Source: Distichodus sexfasciatus
Taxonomy: Eukaryota > Chordata > Actinopteri > Characiformes > Distichodontidae
NCBI GenBank assembly: GCA_032718565.1
Contig: JAVGVS010000010.1
Coordinates: 2,732,318 to 2,796,317, forward strand
DNA: 64,000 nucleotides
Reading direction: 5' to 3'
The translations under genes were made by a program, and so were the position numbers. Shown piece by piece: positions 11,236 through 22,215 of the stretch. Within the stretch, counting starts at the first letter, position 1. The number at the start of each line of letters is the position of its first letter. The notes under the pieces are model-generated. The model ran no database searches. It saw nothing but the letters and a program-made list of their open reading frames with translations, and had not been told where the DNA came from.

Positions 11236-13289
11236 CTATTAGATTTTAGGAAAAAAATACTGCAAGCAAAGAATGCTTTCAAAAATGGAAGTGTTAATCA
11301 TTTATTTTTGCATCAATCAACAAAAATGCAGTGAATGAACAAAGAAATCTAAAATTAAAATCAATATTTGGTGGCAATACCTTTGCCTTTCAAAAGCAAA
11401 CGTCAATTCTTCTAGGTACACTTGCACACACAAGTTGTGAAGGAACTCGGCACAATGGGTTGTTTCAGAAACATCTTGGAGAACAACACAGATCCTATAA
11501 TCCTATAATCACAAAATAATATAATGACTACAAAAATAATATAATGACACTATAATCCTACAAATCCTGACTTTGTGCAAGTGTAAAATTGATCTTTCTG
11601 GTTTGAGCAAAAAGGTAGTAGCACCTAAATATTGATTTGATTTAGATTTTTGTTTTGTTCGCTCTTTGCATTTTGTAGAATTGATAAAATAAACATCTGT
11701 TATTTATAATTCTTAAAGCATTCTTTGTTTACAGCATTTTTCCTACTAAAACTTTGCACAGTACTATGTGTGTGTATATATATGTATATATATATATATA
11801 TAGCATATATTTACCTTTTATAATTAAACAACGAAAATGAAATAATTTTTTTTACAATATTCTAATGTTTTGAGATGCAACAGTATGGACTCACGACGAA
11901 TGGCGCAAATCTCACTCATACTTACACTAACAGCATGTGTGCGTAGATGTTCTTGCCGTGTGAAACGCTTTCCACATATTTCACACGGATAAGGCCTTTC
12001 CCCAGTGTGGCAGCGAATGTGCCTCTTTAGAATACCCTTCTGTTTGGTGGTGTATGGGCAGAATGGGCACCTATGAAGTCTTCCTGTTTAAGCACAAAGG
12101 TTTTTGCATTTAAGCCAACATTTAACTTTTCAAAGACAAACAAGCAGACATAAATTTAATCACCAAACATTTTAAATTCTTTACAGTTTTTATTTTTTTA
12201 AAAAATTTTTAACAAGTCCTCACCTGCATCTTCCATGTACCAGTCGCTTTGTAGTTCCATAGGGCAGATGCCCCCATCGTCTATTCGGCCCTCCATAGTA
12301 CTGCTGGCAGAGCTGTGTGCAAACTGAGGCACAAGATCCTCACGGTTACGGTTAGTTCCTCCCAGAAGAGGCACATCTACAAATGGTTTCATCTGATAGT
12401 TGGTGTAACGTAATGTTGACTGATCAGCGCTGGACACAGGACTGACCGTGAAGGTTCTGTTTTCGGCATGACTCGGGCCTTCATAGAGTGCCATATCTTT
12501 AGACACAAGTGAACAATCGCCTTCTTCATCTGGATCAAATTTAATCTTTGGTTGTCCTAGGCTCACAACAAGACCCGAAGATGATGAGTTGATCACGTCC
12601 TGGCCTGGGCTGTTCTTGAGAGATGAATTTGTGGGAGGCTGAACCGGAAAGCCTCCTTGCGAGCTCTCACTCTCTGAGTCTTTGCTACTCGTGGCAGCTG
12701 GCGTGGACAGAATATCAGAGGAAGCCTCAACAGAGTTTGGCGTCTCCATACCCTGTGGGCTTCCCCCCTCTGCCTGTGAGGTGGAAGCCGCAGGAACATC
12801 AGAGGTCAAAGCTGGAGTTCCGCTATCTGCCGGTCCGTCTCTCTCTGTACACTTTTCTTTCTGGCTCTCCTTTTCCCTGTTGCAGATTTCCAACGATGAT
12901 TTAATATAGCCCTTACAAAAGTTCACAACGTCAGTCATCTGCAAATAGCTAGCAGCCGACATGATTTCGATCACATTGTCAGTCCGCAGGTCTAGTCGAC
13001 CCGAGTATAGAAAGTCCAGAATGAGCGAGAAGGCCTCTGCAGTAACAATGTCCAGTGACGCTGTGCTATGCCTGTGGCCACTGTCCTGCAAGTAATGCAC
13101 TAGTACAGCCCGGAAGTAGCCACTGCTGGCAAACAGAATGTTGCGGTGGGCCTTGAACACACGGCCCTCCACAATGATGCTGCAGTCACAAAAGAAGTCT
13201 CTCTTACGCTGTTCGTTTAGCTCACACAGGAGCTTGGACTGATAAGAGGGAACTTCCATCTTCTTGACACAGTCTGGATCTGTTTGTTT
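10425..13289 (-). CDS. zbtb8b: Zinc finger and BTB domain-containing protein 8B (three coding exons, last one frame-disrupted)
   Basis: Minus-strand transcriptional regulator of the BTB-zinc-finger family, expected to be nuclear. Coding exons: 12224-13259 (exon 13289-12224, start chosen at [17 protein letters not shown]), 11926-12083 and one beginning at 10702. All junctions fit GT-AG and phase. The BTB domain fills about residues 10-118 ([19 protein letters not shown]). A long Ser/Pro-rich linker ends in [13 protein letters not shown], a conserved pre-finger motif. Two C2H2 fingers follow ([12 protein letters not shown] and [14 protein letters not shown]), the second completed across the exon 2/3 junction by [10 protein letters not shown]. 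This pattern matches ZBTB8B rather than ZBTB8A. After [10 protein letters not shown] the frame deviates and stops at about 10610, giving about 428 residues. A ZBTB8B-like acidic tail ([15 protein letters not shown]) occurs in another frame, ending near 10425. Confidence 0.9.
11041..11235. repeat. (AT)n microsatellite with a short ACAT segment
   Basis: About 195 bp of almost pure TA repeats, broken by a (ACAT)n patch around 11145-11175. ORFs translated through it as YIYIYI are artefacts. Confidence 0.95.
11236..11766. mobile_element. Mariner-type MITE, second copy of the element at 49000
   Basis: It shares long stretches with 49000-49548, including GCAAAGAATGCTTTCAAAAA, CAATATTTGGTG and CTACACTTGCACACA-like words, and ends with ACTTTGCACAGTACTA. 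The left terminus is lost in the adjoining (AT)n tract, but an inverted end remnant (CCTAAAACTTTTGC) sits at about 11071-11085. No transposase ORF. Confidence 0.65.
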
Positions 13290-14700
13290 CTGTAGTGATG
13301 ACAAGAGTTGATGAGTGAATGAAGTGCAGTTATCAATAAATAAAAAGCATTACTATTACAAATGCTTTATGCATGGCGGATCACTGAATGGAGAATCGAC
13401 TCAAAAGTTGTTGAGCATGGACTCCACAGCATTGTTTACCAGCTCTCCATGTTATCGCTTATAGTTTACCATTAACACTCACATTAATGTAAGACAGAGA
13501 GAAGGCTGTGATCAATAACAGAGCTGACTGAGTACAGTGTCTCTTTAAAGCAACCAAGAATGTAACACAGACAATGAGCTTCTGCATCACTGCCATTCTT
13601 TGCTTACTGATAGAACGTGAAAATAAATATGTGAAACCTCCATCATCTCTTGTCACCCACACTATCAGTACAGTAGTGTTTCTTTCTTACAACCTCTTTC
13701 ATATATACTTTGGTTCTGTTTGGCCTTGAACAGCACAAATCCATGGTAATAAAACATGTGATTTTTTTAAATACAGCAGCAGACATCAACGCTTTCTACA
13801 GAATTTTAGCCTACAACCCCTAGCACACCTGGTTCAGGTGATCAAGAATGAATCTGTAGATCTGTAAGTTTCATATTTACAGCATTTAGCAGGCGCTCTT
13901 ATTGAGCGATGTCCATTTTCTTCATTTTAGGGACGGCGCAACTTGGGGGTTAGTAGTCTTGCTCAAAGATCCAGTGATGGAAGTGCTGGACCTCTTGGCC
14001 CAGAGGCAAATATCCTAACCATCCTAGACTATCACCACGTCCAGTCTCCAGGGTGGTACATCTCTCAAAACACATACCACAGTGCAATAAGACAAAGATC
14101 TTTCAGCTTTAAACGAGACCTGGCATGAATATGACTTTTGCCAATGAATTAACATCTAACATCTTATTTCCAACACTGCATATTTGACTTGACATCATAC
14201 TACGAATTTCATAAGCCGTTCCGTCTGATTGGTGATCTAATGTTGGAATAGATGTCGAGGAACATGAGATCACACCGCTGTTATAGTGTAGCTACAAGCT
14301 ACAGTGCGCTAACCAGCTGCCGTAGAATCAAAACAACGCCGAGGTTTACTTAGCTAGCAATACATTTGTCCTCCTATTACTAGAAAAGTTGAAAATTCAT
14401 ACAAACATTTAAAAAATGGCAGATTACTTCAGGAAGCGGTGTTTCTCATAATTTCAGCAATTTACCTACTTATTGCCAGCAGTTTGGTTGTTGTTTATGT
14501 TGCTGAAAGCTAACATTAGCCACTTCCTGAAACTCTAGAGCTCCGCCTGGTTTTCTTCTTCTTCTTCTGGCTGTGATTTCTGACGAAGTGCTGCCATCTA
14601 GTGTTTTAATCCCAACACACGTTTTTCTGCAGAGGCGTAATGCATTCGCTTGGAGAAAATTCACGCTGTTTATTCTGAATGAATGAGGTAAAGTTTTGTT
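13290..14700. other. Upstream region of zbtb8b with an old SINE
   Basis: This should hold the non-coding first exon and promoter of zbtb8b, but no CpG island or clear start was found. Around 13880-14040 the plus strand resembles a degraded fish SINE with the usual signs (CAGCATTTAGCAGGCGCTCTT, then TTGCTCAAAG and a B-box-like tail). No other gene was seen. Confidence 0.45.
13880..14040 (+). mobile_element. Degraded SINE
   Basis: CAGCATTTAGCAGGCGCTCTT, then GGGGGTTAGTAGTCTTGCTC and TATCCTAACCATCCTAGACT resemble, in order, a very common fish SINE tail and head. Heavily diverged; limits approximate. Confidence 0.5.
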
Positions 14701-14852
14701 GGGAGGGCGGCACGGTGGCGCAGTGGTTAGCGCTGCCACCTCACAGCGAGAAGGTCCTGGGTCCTGGGCCCCGGGTCGGCCGTGGGGCCCTTCTGTGTGG
14801 AGTTCGCAGGCTCTCCCCGTGTTTGCCACAGTCCAAAAGCATGCAATATAGG

Positions 14853-15647
14853 CAGTGTTGGGAGTAACGCATTACAAAAGTAACGAGTTACAGTAACGGA
14901 TTACTTTTTGTTGTAACGCAGTAATGTAAGACACTACTTATCAATTTTCAGTAATATTTTACTCGGTACATGTTCAGTAACGCGTGCGTTACAAAGCACT
15001 TTTAACCAAAAATGTATTTGTTTAAAAACAGCAAGACCGCGAGACCTCATATTAATTATCTGTGATAATAAAAAATGCGCGAGAGTTGTACTTGCTGTTC
15101 GTGGTTAGTTGAGCCCCTTGCACAGTGCATCACATAAGGCTTGCTTCTCCGGTGAGATGGCAGAAGACAGTACTTTTGCGAGGTGGACGTTTGCGCATTA
15201 CTTTGAGTTCGTCAAGGATAAGGACAAAAAGAATGTTTTAGTCAAGTGCAATCTTTGCCCAAACCCTAAAGAACTATCGACGTCGAGAAATAGCACTAGC
15301 AATTTGAAAAAACAGCTCGAGCGCTGCCATGCAAACACCCAGCTGACTGAGAAGAGAGAGAAAACGGGCGACGAGAGTGATCAGCCAAAGCAGCAGAAAT
15401 TCACTTTCACACGGTCTGCCGTCATGCCACTTGAACCTCGAGAATGATGTGCAATATTTTTTCTCATATTAGAATGTCAAATTATATCTTCAGAGTTATT
15501 TTGGTGAAAGTAACTGAAAAGTTACAGAAGTCATGTAACGATTACAATTCTGAGACAGTAATATTGTAAGGTAGCGGATTACATTTGAATACCAGTAACA
15601 AGTAATGTATAGTGTATTACACTTTGCAAGTAACTTGCACAACACTG
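14853..15647 (+). mobile_element. Non-autonomous hAT element, 795 bp, with intact 8-bp target duplication
   Basis: The ends are CAGTGTTGGGAG and its inverted partner CAACACTG. The same 8-mer, AATATAGG, flanks both sides (14845-14852 and 15648-15655). Terminal regions are rich in GTAACGCATTAC-like words. It carries only a BED-finger ORF and no catalytic transposase domain, so it cannot move without a helper. Confidence 0.9.
15109..15447 (+). CDS. BED-type zinc finger remnant inside the hAT element
   Basis: A 112-codon ORF; a second in-frame Met (MAEDSTFARW) is a likelier start. It matches the N-terminal BED finger of hAT transposases: WTFAHYFEFVKDKDKKNV, then CNLC and a downstream LKKQLERCH. 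The usual first zinc-binding His of the LKKHL motif is Gln here, so zinc binding may be weakened. The RNase H-like catalytic domain and the dimerisation region are absent, and the ORF stops 200 bp before the right end. It could be a truncated transposase that still binds the ends or simply a fossil; no expression signal could be judged. Confidence 0.55.
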   Translation: MSPLHSASHKACFSGEMAEDSTFARWTFAHYFEFVKDKDKKNVLVKCNLCPNPKELSTSRNSTSNLKKQLERCHANTQLTEKREKTGDESDQPKQQKFTFTRSAVMPLEPRE

Positions 15648-15799
15648 AATATAGGATAGTTGGCGACTCTAAATTGGCCCCCGTAGGAAGTGAATGTGGG
15701 TGGGTGGGTGTGTGGGCCCTGTGTGTGTGCCCTCCGGTCCCCGCCGCGACCCCAGTTCGGATTGAGCGATATGGATAATGGATGAATGAAGGAAAATGT

Positions 15800-18445
15800 T
15801 TTGTTATTATTATTATTATCTGCTGGACATGGCAATGATTTTCTCCAGGATCACTTGAAGCAGTATGACATTTTCTACGCCCCATGATAAGTTTATCTCA
15901 TTAATGCAGAAAAACAGCGGTGACTTCTCAAGTGAATGTATTATCCTTGCTAAACCTTTACAATATAAACCATTTCAAGTTAGCATATTTGTAAGCTTAA
16001 TGTCACTTAGTACAATTATTTATTATGTCTGCTCTGTTCTATGCATGCTATTTACAGTACAATTTACAACAGAGATTTATGTAGTTCCTTCCATCACCTA
16101 AAGGTGGAGTAAATTCCCTCAAACAAATTTTTTAAGCGATTGCAAATCCTTGTTGATGGTACTTACATGTTTAGAGGGAGTTTCAAATGTTAAGCTGGAG
16201 CAATACGTTGAATTGTCATTTCACATCACATAGTCATACTGTTTAACACGTGTTTTGATCAACTGGTAAATAGCAACTTAACCTATGCTGCCCATGCAAC
16301 CAACCCATGGTGCTGACACAGAAAAGAGCCAGGACGTTGTACTCCTACACACATTGTCTGCTGTGGAATTCATGTTTATTTACTTTCTCTAAGCCTGGAT
16401 ACAGCTTTGTTCAGCATTTGGACCAGGATTAAATAAACACACGCCCGTGCAGCTCAATCCACCATTCTCAGAAGTGCTTTTACACCCCGGGGTCGTAGGG
16501 TAACTTAGTTGTTTAAAGAATTTTCCCATAATAAACCCACTGAGCACAAAGACTTCGTGGTGGCCTTTCAAAGCCACAGGGCAAGCAGGCGGACAGACGC
16601 TGCCATACGGCCCCTTTTGAAAATGAAATTTATTGCACCCTGTAAAACTTGTTCCATGCTCAAAATTTTGTAAAGGCAGAGTTAGATAGTTTTTAAAAAC
16701 TGACCATGCAAATGTTAACTTCATTAGCTTTCTGCACTTTTTGCACACTATTTCAAGGTGATTCTGTGCATTGCAATCAAAGTAGCTACAGAATGGCGAG
16801 CTAGTTCGAATTCATTATGGTTGATTGTGGAGAGACAGTCAGTGTGGTGTTCTGGTGTGTTTAAACTTCTTGCAGGGAGAAGAGCCACATTTTCCCAGAC
16901 AAGGACGCACACCACGGGCATATTTAGAGCCACTGAGGAGCACTGATTAAAGAGGAAGACAATAGGGAGAGATTGCTATGGAATGGTGGCATTTCAATGT
17001 GCAGGGCCCTGCCACTTATGGGTATAAGAATGTGCCGTGAAACGTTTGAATTATCCCAGAATCTCTGGAATTTATTTTGTGGCACCAGAGCAGACCCTCT
17101 CCCATTGATCATGAGATCTGAGACAGAGGCTCACTTGACTGTCTTTGTTGTGTGTATGTGTATGCGTGCGTATGCTCGTGCATGCATGCACTGAAATCCA
17201 CCACAAAGAATCTAGAAGATTGTACAATTGGGGGATGATATGACTTAAGACTTAATAGGACAGGCGCCCCTTTTTGGCCTAAAGACGCCACTCTCCTCTG
17301 TGGTCATGGGCAAGAAGGGGAAATTTGCTTTCTCTGTAATTACCACTTAATGTGTTTGTGCCTTTTGGAGACATCGACTTTTTTTCCAGCATCCTTCCTT
17401 CTCTTTAAGGTTGACGTCTGCCAGAAATAAACATGTCAGCCTTTTTATTATCGTATATATAGAATTGGAGAAGAATAATAAATGCTGTACCCGAAACCAC
17501 AAACTTCCGGCAGTACTGAATTAGCTGTGAAGACAATGTGGCCCTCTAGAACTGGAGGGACACTCTCTGTCTTCCTTTCACCAATTACTCTGTCAGCATC
17601 ATCCACAGAAAAACAGGGCACATTTTAATGTGCAGTGTTGGGTTAATGGGATGAGACTATGCTGGGGAAAACTCAGTAAGCCTCCAAATATGACTGCGTG
17701 CCTGCATGCGTGGTTGTGTTTGTGTCTGTGTGGTTTCGATGAGTCCGCATCCGTGCCAGGGAGTGTGACTTTGGAGCGTGTGACTGCGGCACGCTGGCGT
17801 TTGGCTTCCTGCTGCCGCTACCTACGGGCCAGCCGACAGCGCTCAGCGCCGGGCTCTAATGACAGGGCTGGCTGGATGTAATTAAGTTCAAACATAGCAG
17901 CGTGGCGGCCGGAGCGGGAGGCCTGCAGCCTCCGATATCTTGGCCACAGTCTGACAGTTCTCCAACACCCACCAAATGGCTCAGAGGCTTAGAGCTGGTC
18001 TCTCACCTCTCCCTTTCTTCACACCATATAGCCATGTCCAACACATTAAGTACAGCAGAGATCACTTTTTCTGCTTCTATCTTTCACTTTATACAAACAT
18101 TCATACCGTATATAACACTTGTAAATCAGCTAATCGTGCACTAAAATGATGAATTGAGTAGCAAAATCACTTAGTCATCAAATACTCTCAAACACCTTCT
18201 CTTTTTCACTTCTACTCCTTCACACATAGCATAATCCTGTTCCTGGATATCTAAGATTATCCTCTCTTTCACATGCTCTTACACCTTTTATAATGCCTTC
18301 AGGCTTTTAATGCTCTCTTGAATATCTCAGAAGGATGTGTTAGAGCAATCTGCCTTGATAAAATGTCAATGCTCTGAACTGAGAAGAACCAGCCATGCAC
18401 TCTTCAATCATAAATTAGAATTACTGCTCAAGTGCAATACATGTA
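15800..18445. other. Gene-free spacer with conserved-looking GC-rich block
   Basis: No exon with family similarity was found. From about 17630 to 17960 base composition changes to a GC-richer, low-repeat block containing GACAGGGCTGGCTGG and homeodomain-like TAATTA words. It looks like a candidate conserved non-coding element in the region upstream of heyl. This is a visual impression only. Confidence 0.35.
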
Positions 18446-18700
18446 GTGAGTGAGTGAGTGATTATTTGTCATTGTGAACACAACACAGCACACAGCGCAC
18501 CAAAATGAAATGTGACCTCTGCATTTGACCCGTCCGTGAAGAAGCAGTGGGCAGCTGACATGGGCTGTGCCCAGGGAGCAGTGCTTGGGCACAGTACCTT
18601 GCTCATGAGTACCTCAGTGGTACCTTTATTGGTCCAGGATTGCAACCTGTGATCTGATCATGGGGTGAACACCCTTACCATTACGCTACCAACTGCCCCA
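18446..18700 (-). mobile_element. tRNA-derived SINE, copy 1 of a family seen three times
   Basis: It shares GTGAGTGAGTGATTAT, ACACAGCACACAGCGCACC, CATGAGTACCTCAGTGGTACC and GGGGTGAACACCC with the copies at 30234-30450 and 61703-61866. The tRNA-like head is on the minus strand (promoter words near the high-coordinate end). Orientation is inferred from the A/B-box order. Confidence 0.7.
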
Positions 18701-19383
18701 AATACTGTTATTTTAGCATATTGTAATATAGGTAATTTATAGGTAATACAGCAATACAGCAATTATAGGTAATTGCTGCTTTAGTCATGAAGTTACAATT
18801 AACATTAAAATTTGTCATTTTCACATTAATTGCAAGTCATATTGTCCTGCAGTACAGAATAAAGGCATACATTATTAGAGAACATGGGTAACAACTATAA
18901 ATGTGTTGAGAATTAGTCCATCACTCAATTAATTCTGCTGCTCAAAGAAATGATGCCAAAAGATAAATCAAAGATAAACAGCGCTCACAAACGCTGGACA
19001 ATAATATTTACAACAGTCAGGCCAACAAATGGTACTGTGGCATTGGTTGGAGGGACAAAATGAATTATTCTTTCTTTTTTTCCCCTCAGCCTCTCCAGCT
19101 TTTAAAAGACGGTACAGCGCATGTGATGTGGTGAAGGACTTTACTCAGAATGAACTGATTACCGTAGAGCTGCAAATTCTGTGAGCCATGGCACTGAGTG
19201 ACATTCTTTAGACTCTTAAAAATAGAAACAGTTCTCTCTTTTTTAGATTTGTTTTTCTCATTCGATGTCTGTGGGGCATCCTCTTTTGGTTTCGAATCAT
19301 AACCAGATCTCTTTTTCCACTTTCTCCCTTCCTTCCCTTTAGTTGTTAGAGCTTGTTTAATCTCGAGAAGAAAATTGGCTTAG

Positions 19384-19392
19384 CGTGGGAAC
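19384..19392 (+). promoter_or_regulatory. RBPJ (CSL) consensus match CGTGGGAAC
   Basis: A perfect match to YGTGGGAAM, the binding site of the Notch effector RBPJ, 4.5 kb upstream of the heyl start codon. HEYL is a known Notch target, but a single 9-mer also occurs by chance, so this is only a candidate. Confidence 0.35.
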
Positions 19393-19881
19393 GACACAGA
19401 TCTTTAAGGATAGGTTTTGTTGTTTTAGACTTGCGTGTGCTTTTTTTTTTCAAAGCCAGAAAAAAGCACCATCTTGTGCCAAAACCTCATGAACTGAGAT
19501 TTAAAAAAAAATGAGAGGAAGGGAGACCGCAACACCACGACAAAGATAGGGCCTGTCTGCTCCTAAAGAGCCTTACAAACGACAATCTTGAAGGCCAAAA
19601 AAAAGACGCAGAGAGGACGACAGCATTTCGGGGGAGAAGAAAAAAAAGAGGGGGGTTGAAATGCGGATGGGACGGGGGGCACAAAGGGGAGGAAACATTC
19701 CCCTGACCACATTAAAGGCATAAAAAAGAAAACAAACAGAAAACATGTCTGACATGAAGACGCTGGTTTCTGTGGCGACAGACAATGGCTGCTTGTGGCC
19801 TGGTGAGGCCTAGCCGGCCCGTCTGGGCCCCGGCACCAGTGAGAGTTACCGCAGTCAGGCCCTCTATCGGGGGCTTCGTGC

Positions 19882-19890
19882 TGTGGGAAC
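19882..19890 (+). promoter_or_regulatory. RBPJ (CSL) consensus match TGTGGGAAC
   Basis: A second perfect YGTGGGAAM match, 498 bp from the first and in the same orientation, inside a GC-rich low-repeat block (19780-20000). Confidence 0.35.
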
Positions 19891-21033
19891 GGGCCTTGAA
19901 AGGGACCTCGCCAGGGGCCACAAAGGGCCCTTTCTGCTTCTCCGCATTGGCTTTTACCCTCCTTATTTATCTATTGGGAGCTGGATGAGGCGGGAAGGGC
20001 CTGGTGGGTAAACAGCAAAGACGCCTTTTTCTAGTACTGTCACGAGGAGAGATCCACCTCTCACACTCTTGGTATGCTGTGTGTGCTCTGTTAGGGTCTT
20101 CAAAATTCAAGGTTGTTCATTTGCCACATACATACACAGTTATGCAAGAACAACAAGTACACACTGGCTCACACCTGAGGCCCTCATAAAATAAAATGAG
20201 GGAAAAATTACACAAACAAATTGCTCACATTTAAAATACATTTATTCTTTAAAATATTAGCATTTACATAAATGTGTTGTTTAACATGTGTAATAATGTT
20301 TAATTTAAAAAAGTGCAGAATGCAGTTGTATTGTGTGATGAGCAATGTCTGAAAATTGATGTGTAACACTCAAAAACTATTATATGCATTAAAGAGAGTT
20401 AAAAAATTGTGTTGCCATGTGCTGTGGTGCGTTTAGTGTTAGCAACGCTATGGTAGTTGCTATGTTAGTTGCTAATGTAGTTAGCAACTATGCTTTTGGG
20501 AAATGTATCCCTGGTTGAGAAATCTTATGGTCTGTGGATAAAAACTCCTCCTGACTCTCTCTGTTTTGGCCCTCTTGATACCAGTCTCTCAGTGTAATGA
20601 AATGTAAATAAGTAAACTGTTCTAACACTTAAAATAATAATTAAGGTACATAATGCACCTCTATATTGAAGACAACAAATGCTTTCCCACAGACTCTTTT
20701 GCTTACACAAAGCCAGAAGATGGCCGAGACGCATCGTTGGAGTGAACGCGCCTCAGTGTTGAAATACCGTTATGGCAGCGGAGAAGATAAGGCCTTGTGG
20801 AATCCATGCGGTACCTCCTCCTCTCCTCTCCTCTCCTCTCTTTTCTTAATGCTTTGGAGTCAAATGAAAAAGCACCAGATGCTTTTTTGGGGGCCCACCA
20901 TGACCATTTACACACAAAGGAAGTGATTTGCATGATGGGTGTAATAAATTGTGCGGTGTGGGTATGGATACAAAAGTGTGAGCTCTGCTAAATGATGGTT
21001 ACTTGCAAAACTGTAGGTTATAATGTGATTTGG

Positions 21034-21038
<5 letters not shown>

Positions 21039-21071
<33 letters not shown>

Positions 21072-21072
21072 G

Positions 21073-21116
<44 letters not shown>
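21039..21116. repeat. (TG)n microsatellite
   Basis: Nearly pure TG dinucleotide repeat with a few CG interruptions. Confidence 0.95.
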
Positions 21117-21117
<1 letters not shown>

Positions 21118-21889
21118 AAAGGAAAGGGAAATACAGTGTGTGCACATCCCTTTGTGTGTGTGTGTTTTAGTGTGTGTATGTGAAACTCGTAAAAATATGT
21201 GCTTGTTAATTTCAATTGTGGAGGCGGCCTTGTTGTGGGTAAGAGGGAGGGCACCCTGAAAGCACTGAAGTGGCCAACGAGAGCGCCAAAAATCTCTCTG
21301 GATCCACTCTCCACCCAGCCTCAACTTTCTGTTTGTTCTCTCTTTCTGCTCCCCCAATTCTTTTTTCTAACTGTTGATTTATTTATTTAATGTGCCATTT
21401 TGCCACAGTGTCCATGTTCTTGGCCGATCGTGCATCTTCATTTGCTCTCAGACACGGATCAAAGAGGTGAGAGAGAGGAACAGAAGGCAAAGGAGGAGGA
21501 AAGAGGGGGGAAAGGAACAAGAAAGGACAGGAAAATCCATGTCTGAAATGGAGGGAGAATTAAAAAAACACTGTCAAGGCCCAACTTAAGACATTTGCTC
21601 TGTTCTCTCCACTGCTGAGATGGTGGAGGGCTGAGGTGGTCGGGGGCTAGAAATAAGATCCAGATCCGAAAGAACGAGAGAAACTGGTAATGAAAGGAGA
21701 TGGAGTTGGAGAAAAGGGAATCATTTACACTCATCTTGACTCATACACCACACCATAAGCCTCTGGCGACGGTCAAACGCCACGCTTCCGCTTTAATGAC
21801 ATCCACCATCTCCGGCTCATAGTGCTGAGGAGTCAGAGGAAGCTTAGGCTGCTACATTAATAGCCACAGAGGATGCAGGAGTCTCACAC

Positions 21890-22215
21890 ACACACACACA
21901 CACACTGTCTATGTATTAGTATCTTTGTGAGGTCCTTCTATAGACTCCCATAATGACTAAAGTACATAATTTTACACCTACACCTAATCCTAACCCTAAC
22001 CTTAACCCCAGTAACCAAAAGCACATCTTTTACCTCTTTTAGTTTCTCAAATAAAACAAGCATATTTTCTATAAAGTCATTTCTCCTCATGGGGACCTCT
22101 CAAATGTCCCCACAAAGCCCAAAAAAAACAGATAAAAGTGATTTTAGGGGACAAAAAGTCCCCACAATGCGATAAATACATGGCCACACACACACGCACT
22201 CACACACACACACAG
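21890..22215 (-). repeat. TG-anchored repeat family, copy 1
   Basis: Flanked on both sides by (CA)n. Read on the minus strand it has TTGTGGGGAC, CCTAAAATCACTTTTATC, TTTGTGGGGACATTTGAGAG, GTCCCCATGAGG and GACTTCATAATGAC-like words in the same order as copies at 28560-28855 and 45495-45783. The middle contains telomere-like CCTAACCCTAACC. Confidence 0.7.

Larger units (their letters stand above)
10951..11882. mobile_element. MITE with terminal inverted repeats, interrupted by a second MITE
   Basis: The outer element begins GGTGCATCTCAAAA near 10951 and ends with the inverted copy TTTTGAGATGCAAC near 11882. This is the end sequence of a common fish DNA transposon family. The inner part is occupied by an (AT)n tract and by a second MITE (about 11236-11766). 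The whole composite lies in the last intron of zbtb8b. Confidence 0.6.
14704..15792 (+). mobile_element. tRNA-derived SINE split by a hAT insertion
   Basis: The left part (about 14704-14852) reads GGCACGGTGGCGCAGTGGTT with CCTCACAGCGAGAAGGTCC, a tRNA-like head typical of fish SINEs. The right part (15656-15792) resumes at ATAGTTGGCGACTCTAAATT and ends GATGGATAATGGATGAATG. The two halves join exactly once the 14853-15647 insertion and one copy of its 8-bp duplication are removed. Confidence 0.85.

Noticed and set aside
11061..11282. ORF with a YIYIYI product
   Set aside because: Translation of the (AT)n microsatellite.
12593..12909. ORFs overlapping zbtb8b on both strands
   Set aside because: Shadows of the Ser/Pro-rich zbtb8b linker.
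14470..14867. ORFs of 119 and 62 codons around the SINE
   Set aside because: They run through the GC-rich SINE head on both strands; no family motif.
20420..20500. GTTAGCAAC/GTTGCTA words as an RFX X-box cluster
   Set aside because: The half-sites are not spaced as an X-box, and the stretch looks like a small local duplication.
20908..21357. Long ORFs through TG/CA repeats (149 and 98 codons, HTHTHT and VCVCVC products)
   Set aside because: Open only because dinucleotide repeats lack stops; the same happens at 28780-29250, 45662-45987 and 53379-53591.
21980..22010. Telomere-like CCTAACCCTAACC as an interstitial telomere
   Set aside because: Too short, and it is part of the TG-anchored repeat, present in degraded form in other copies.
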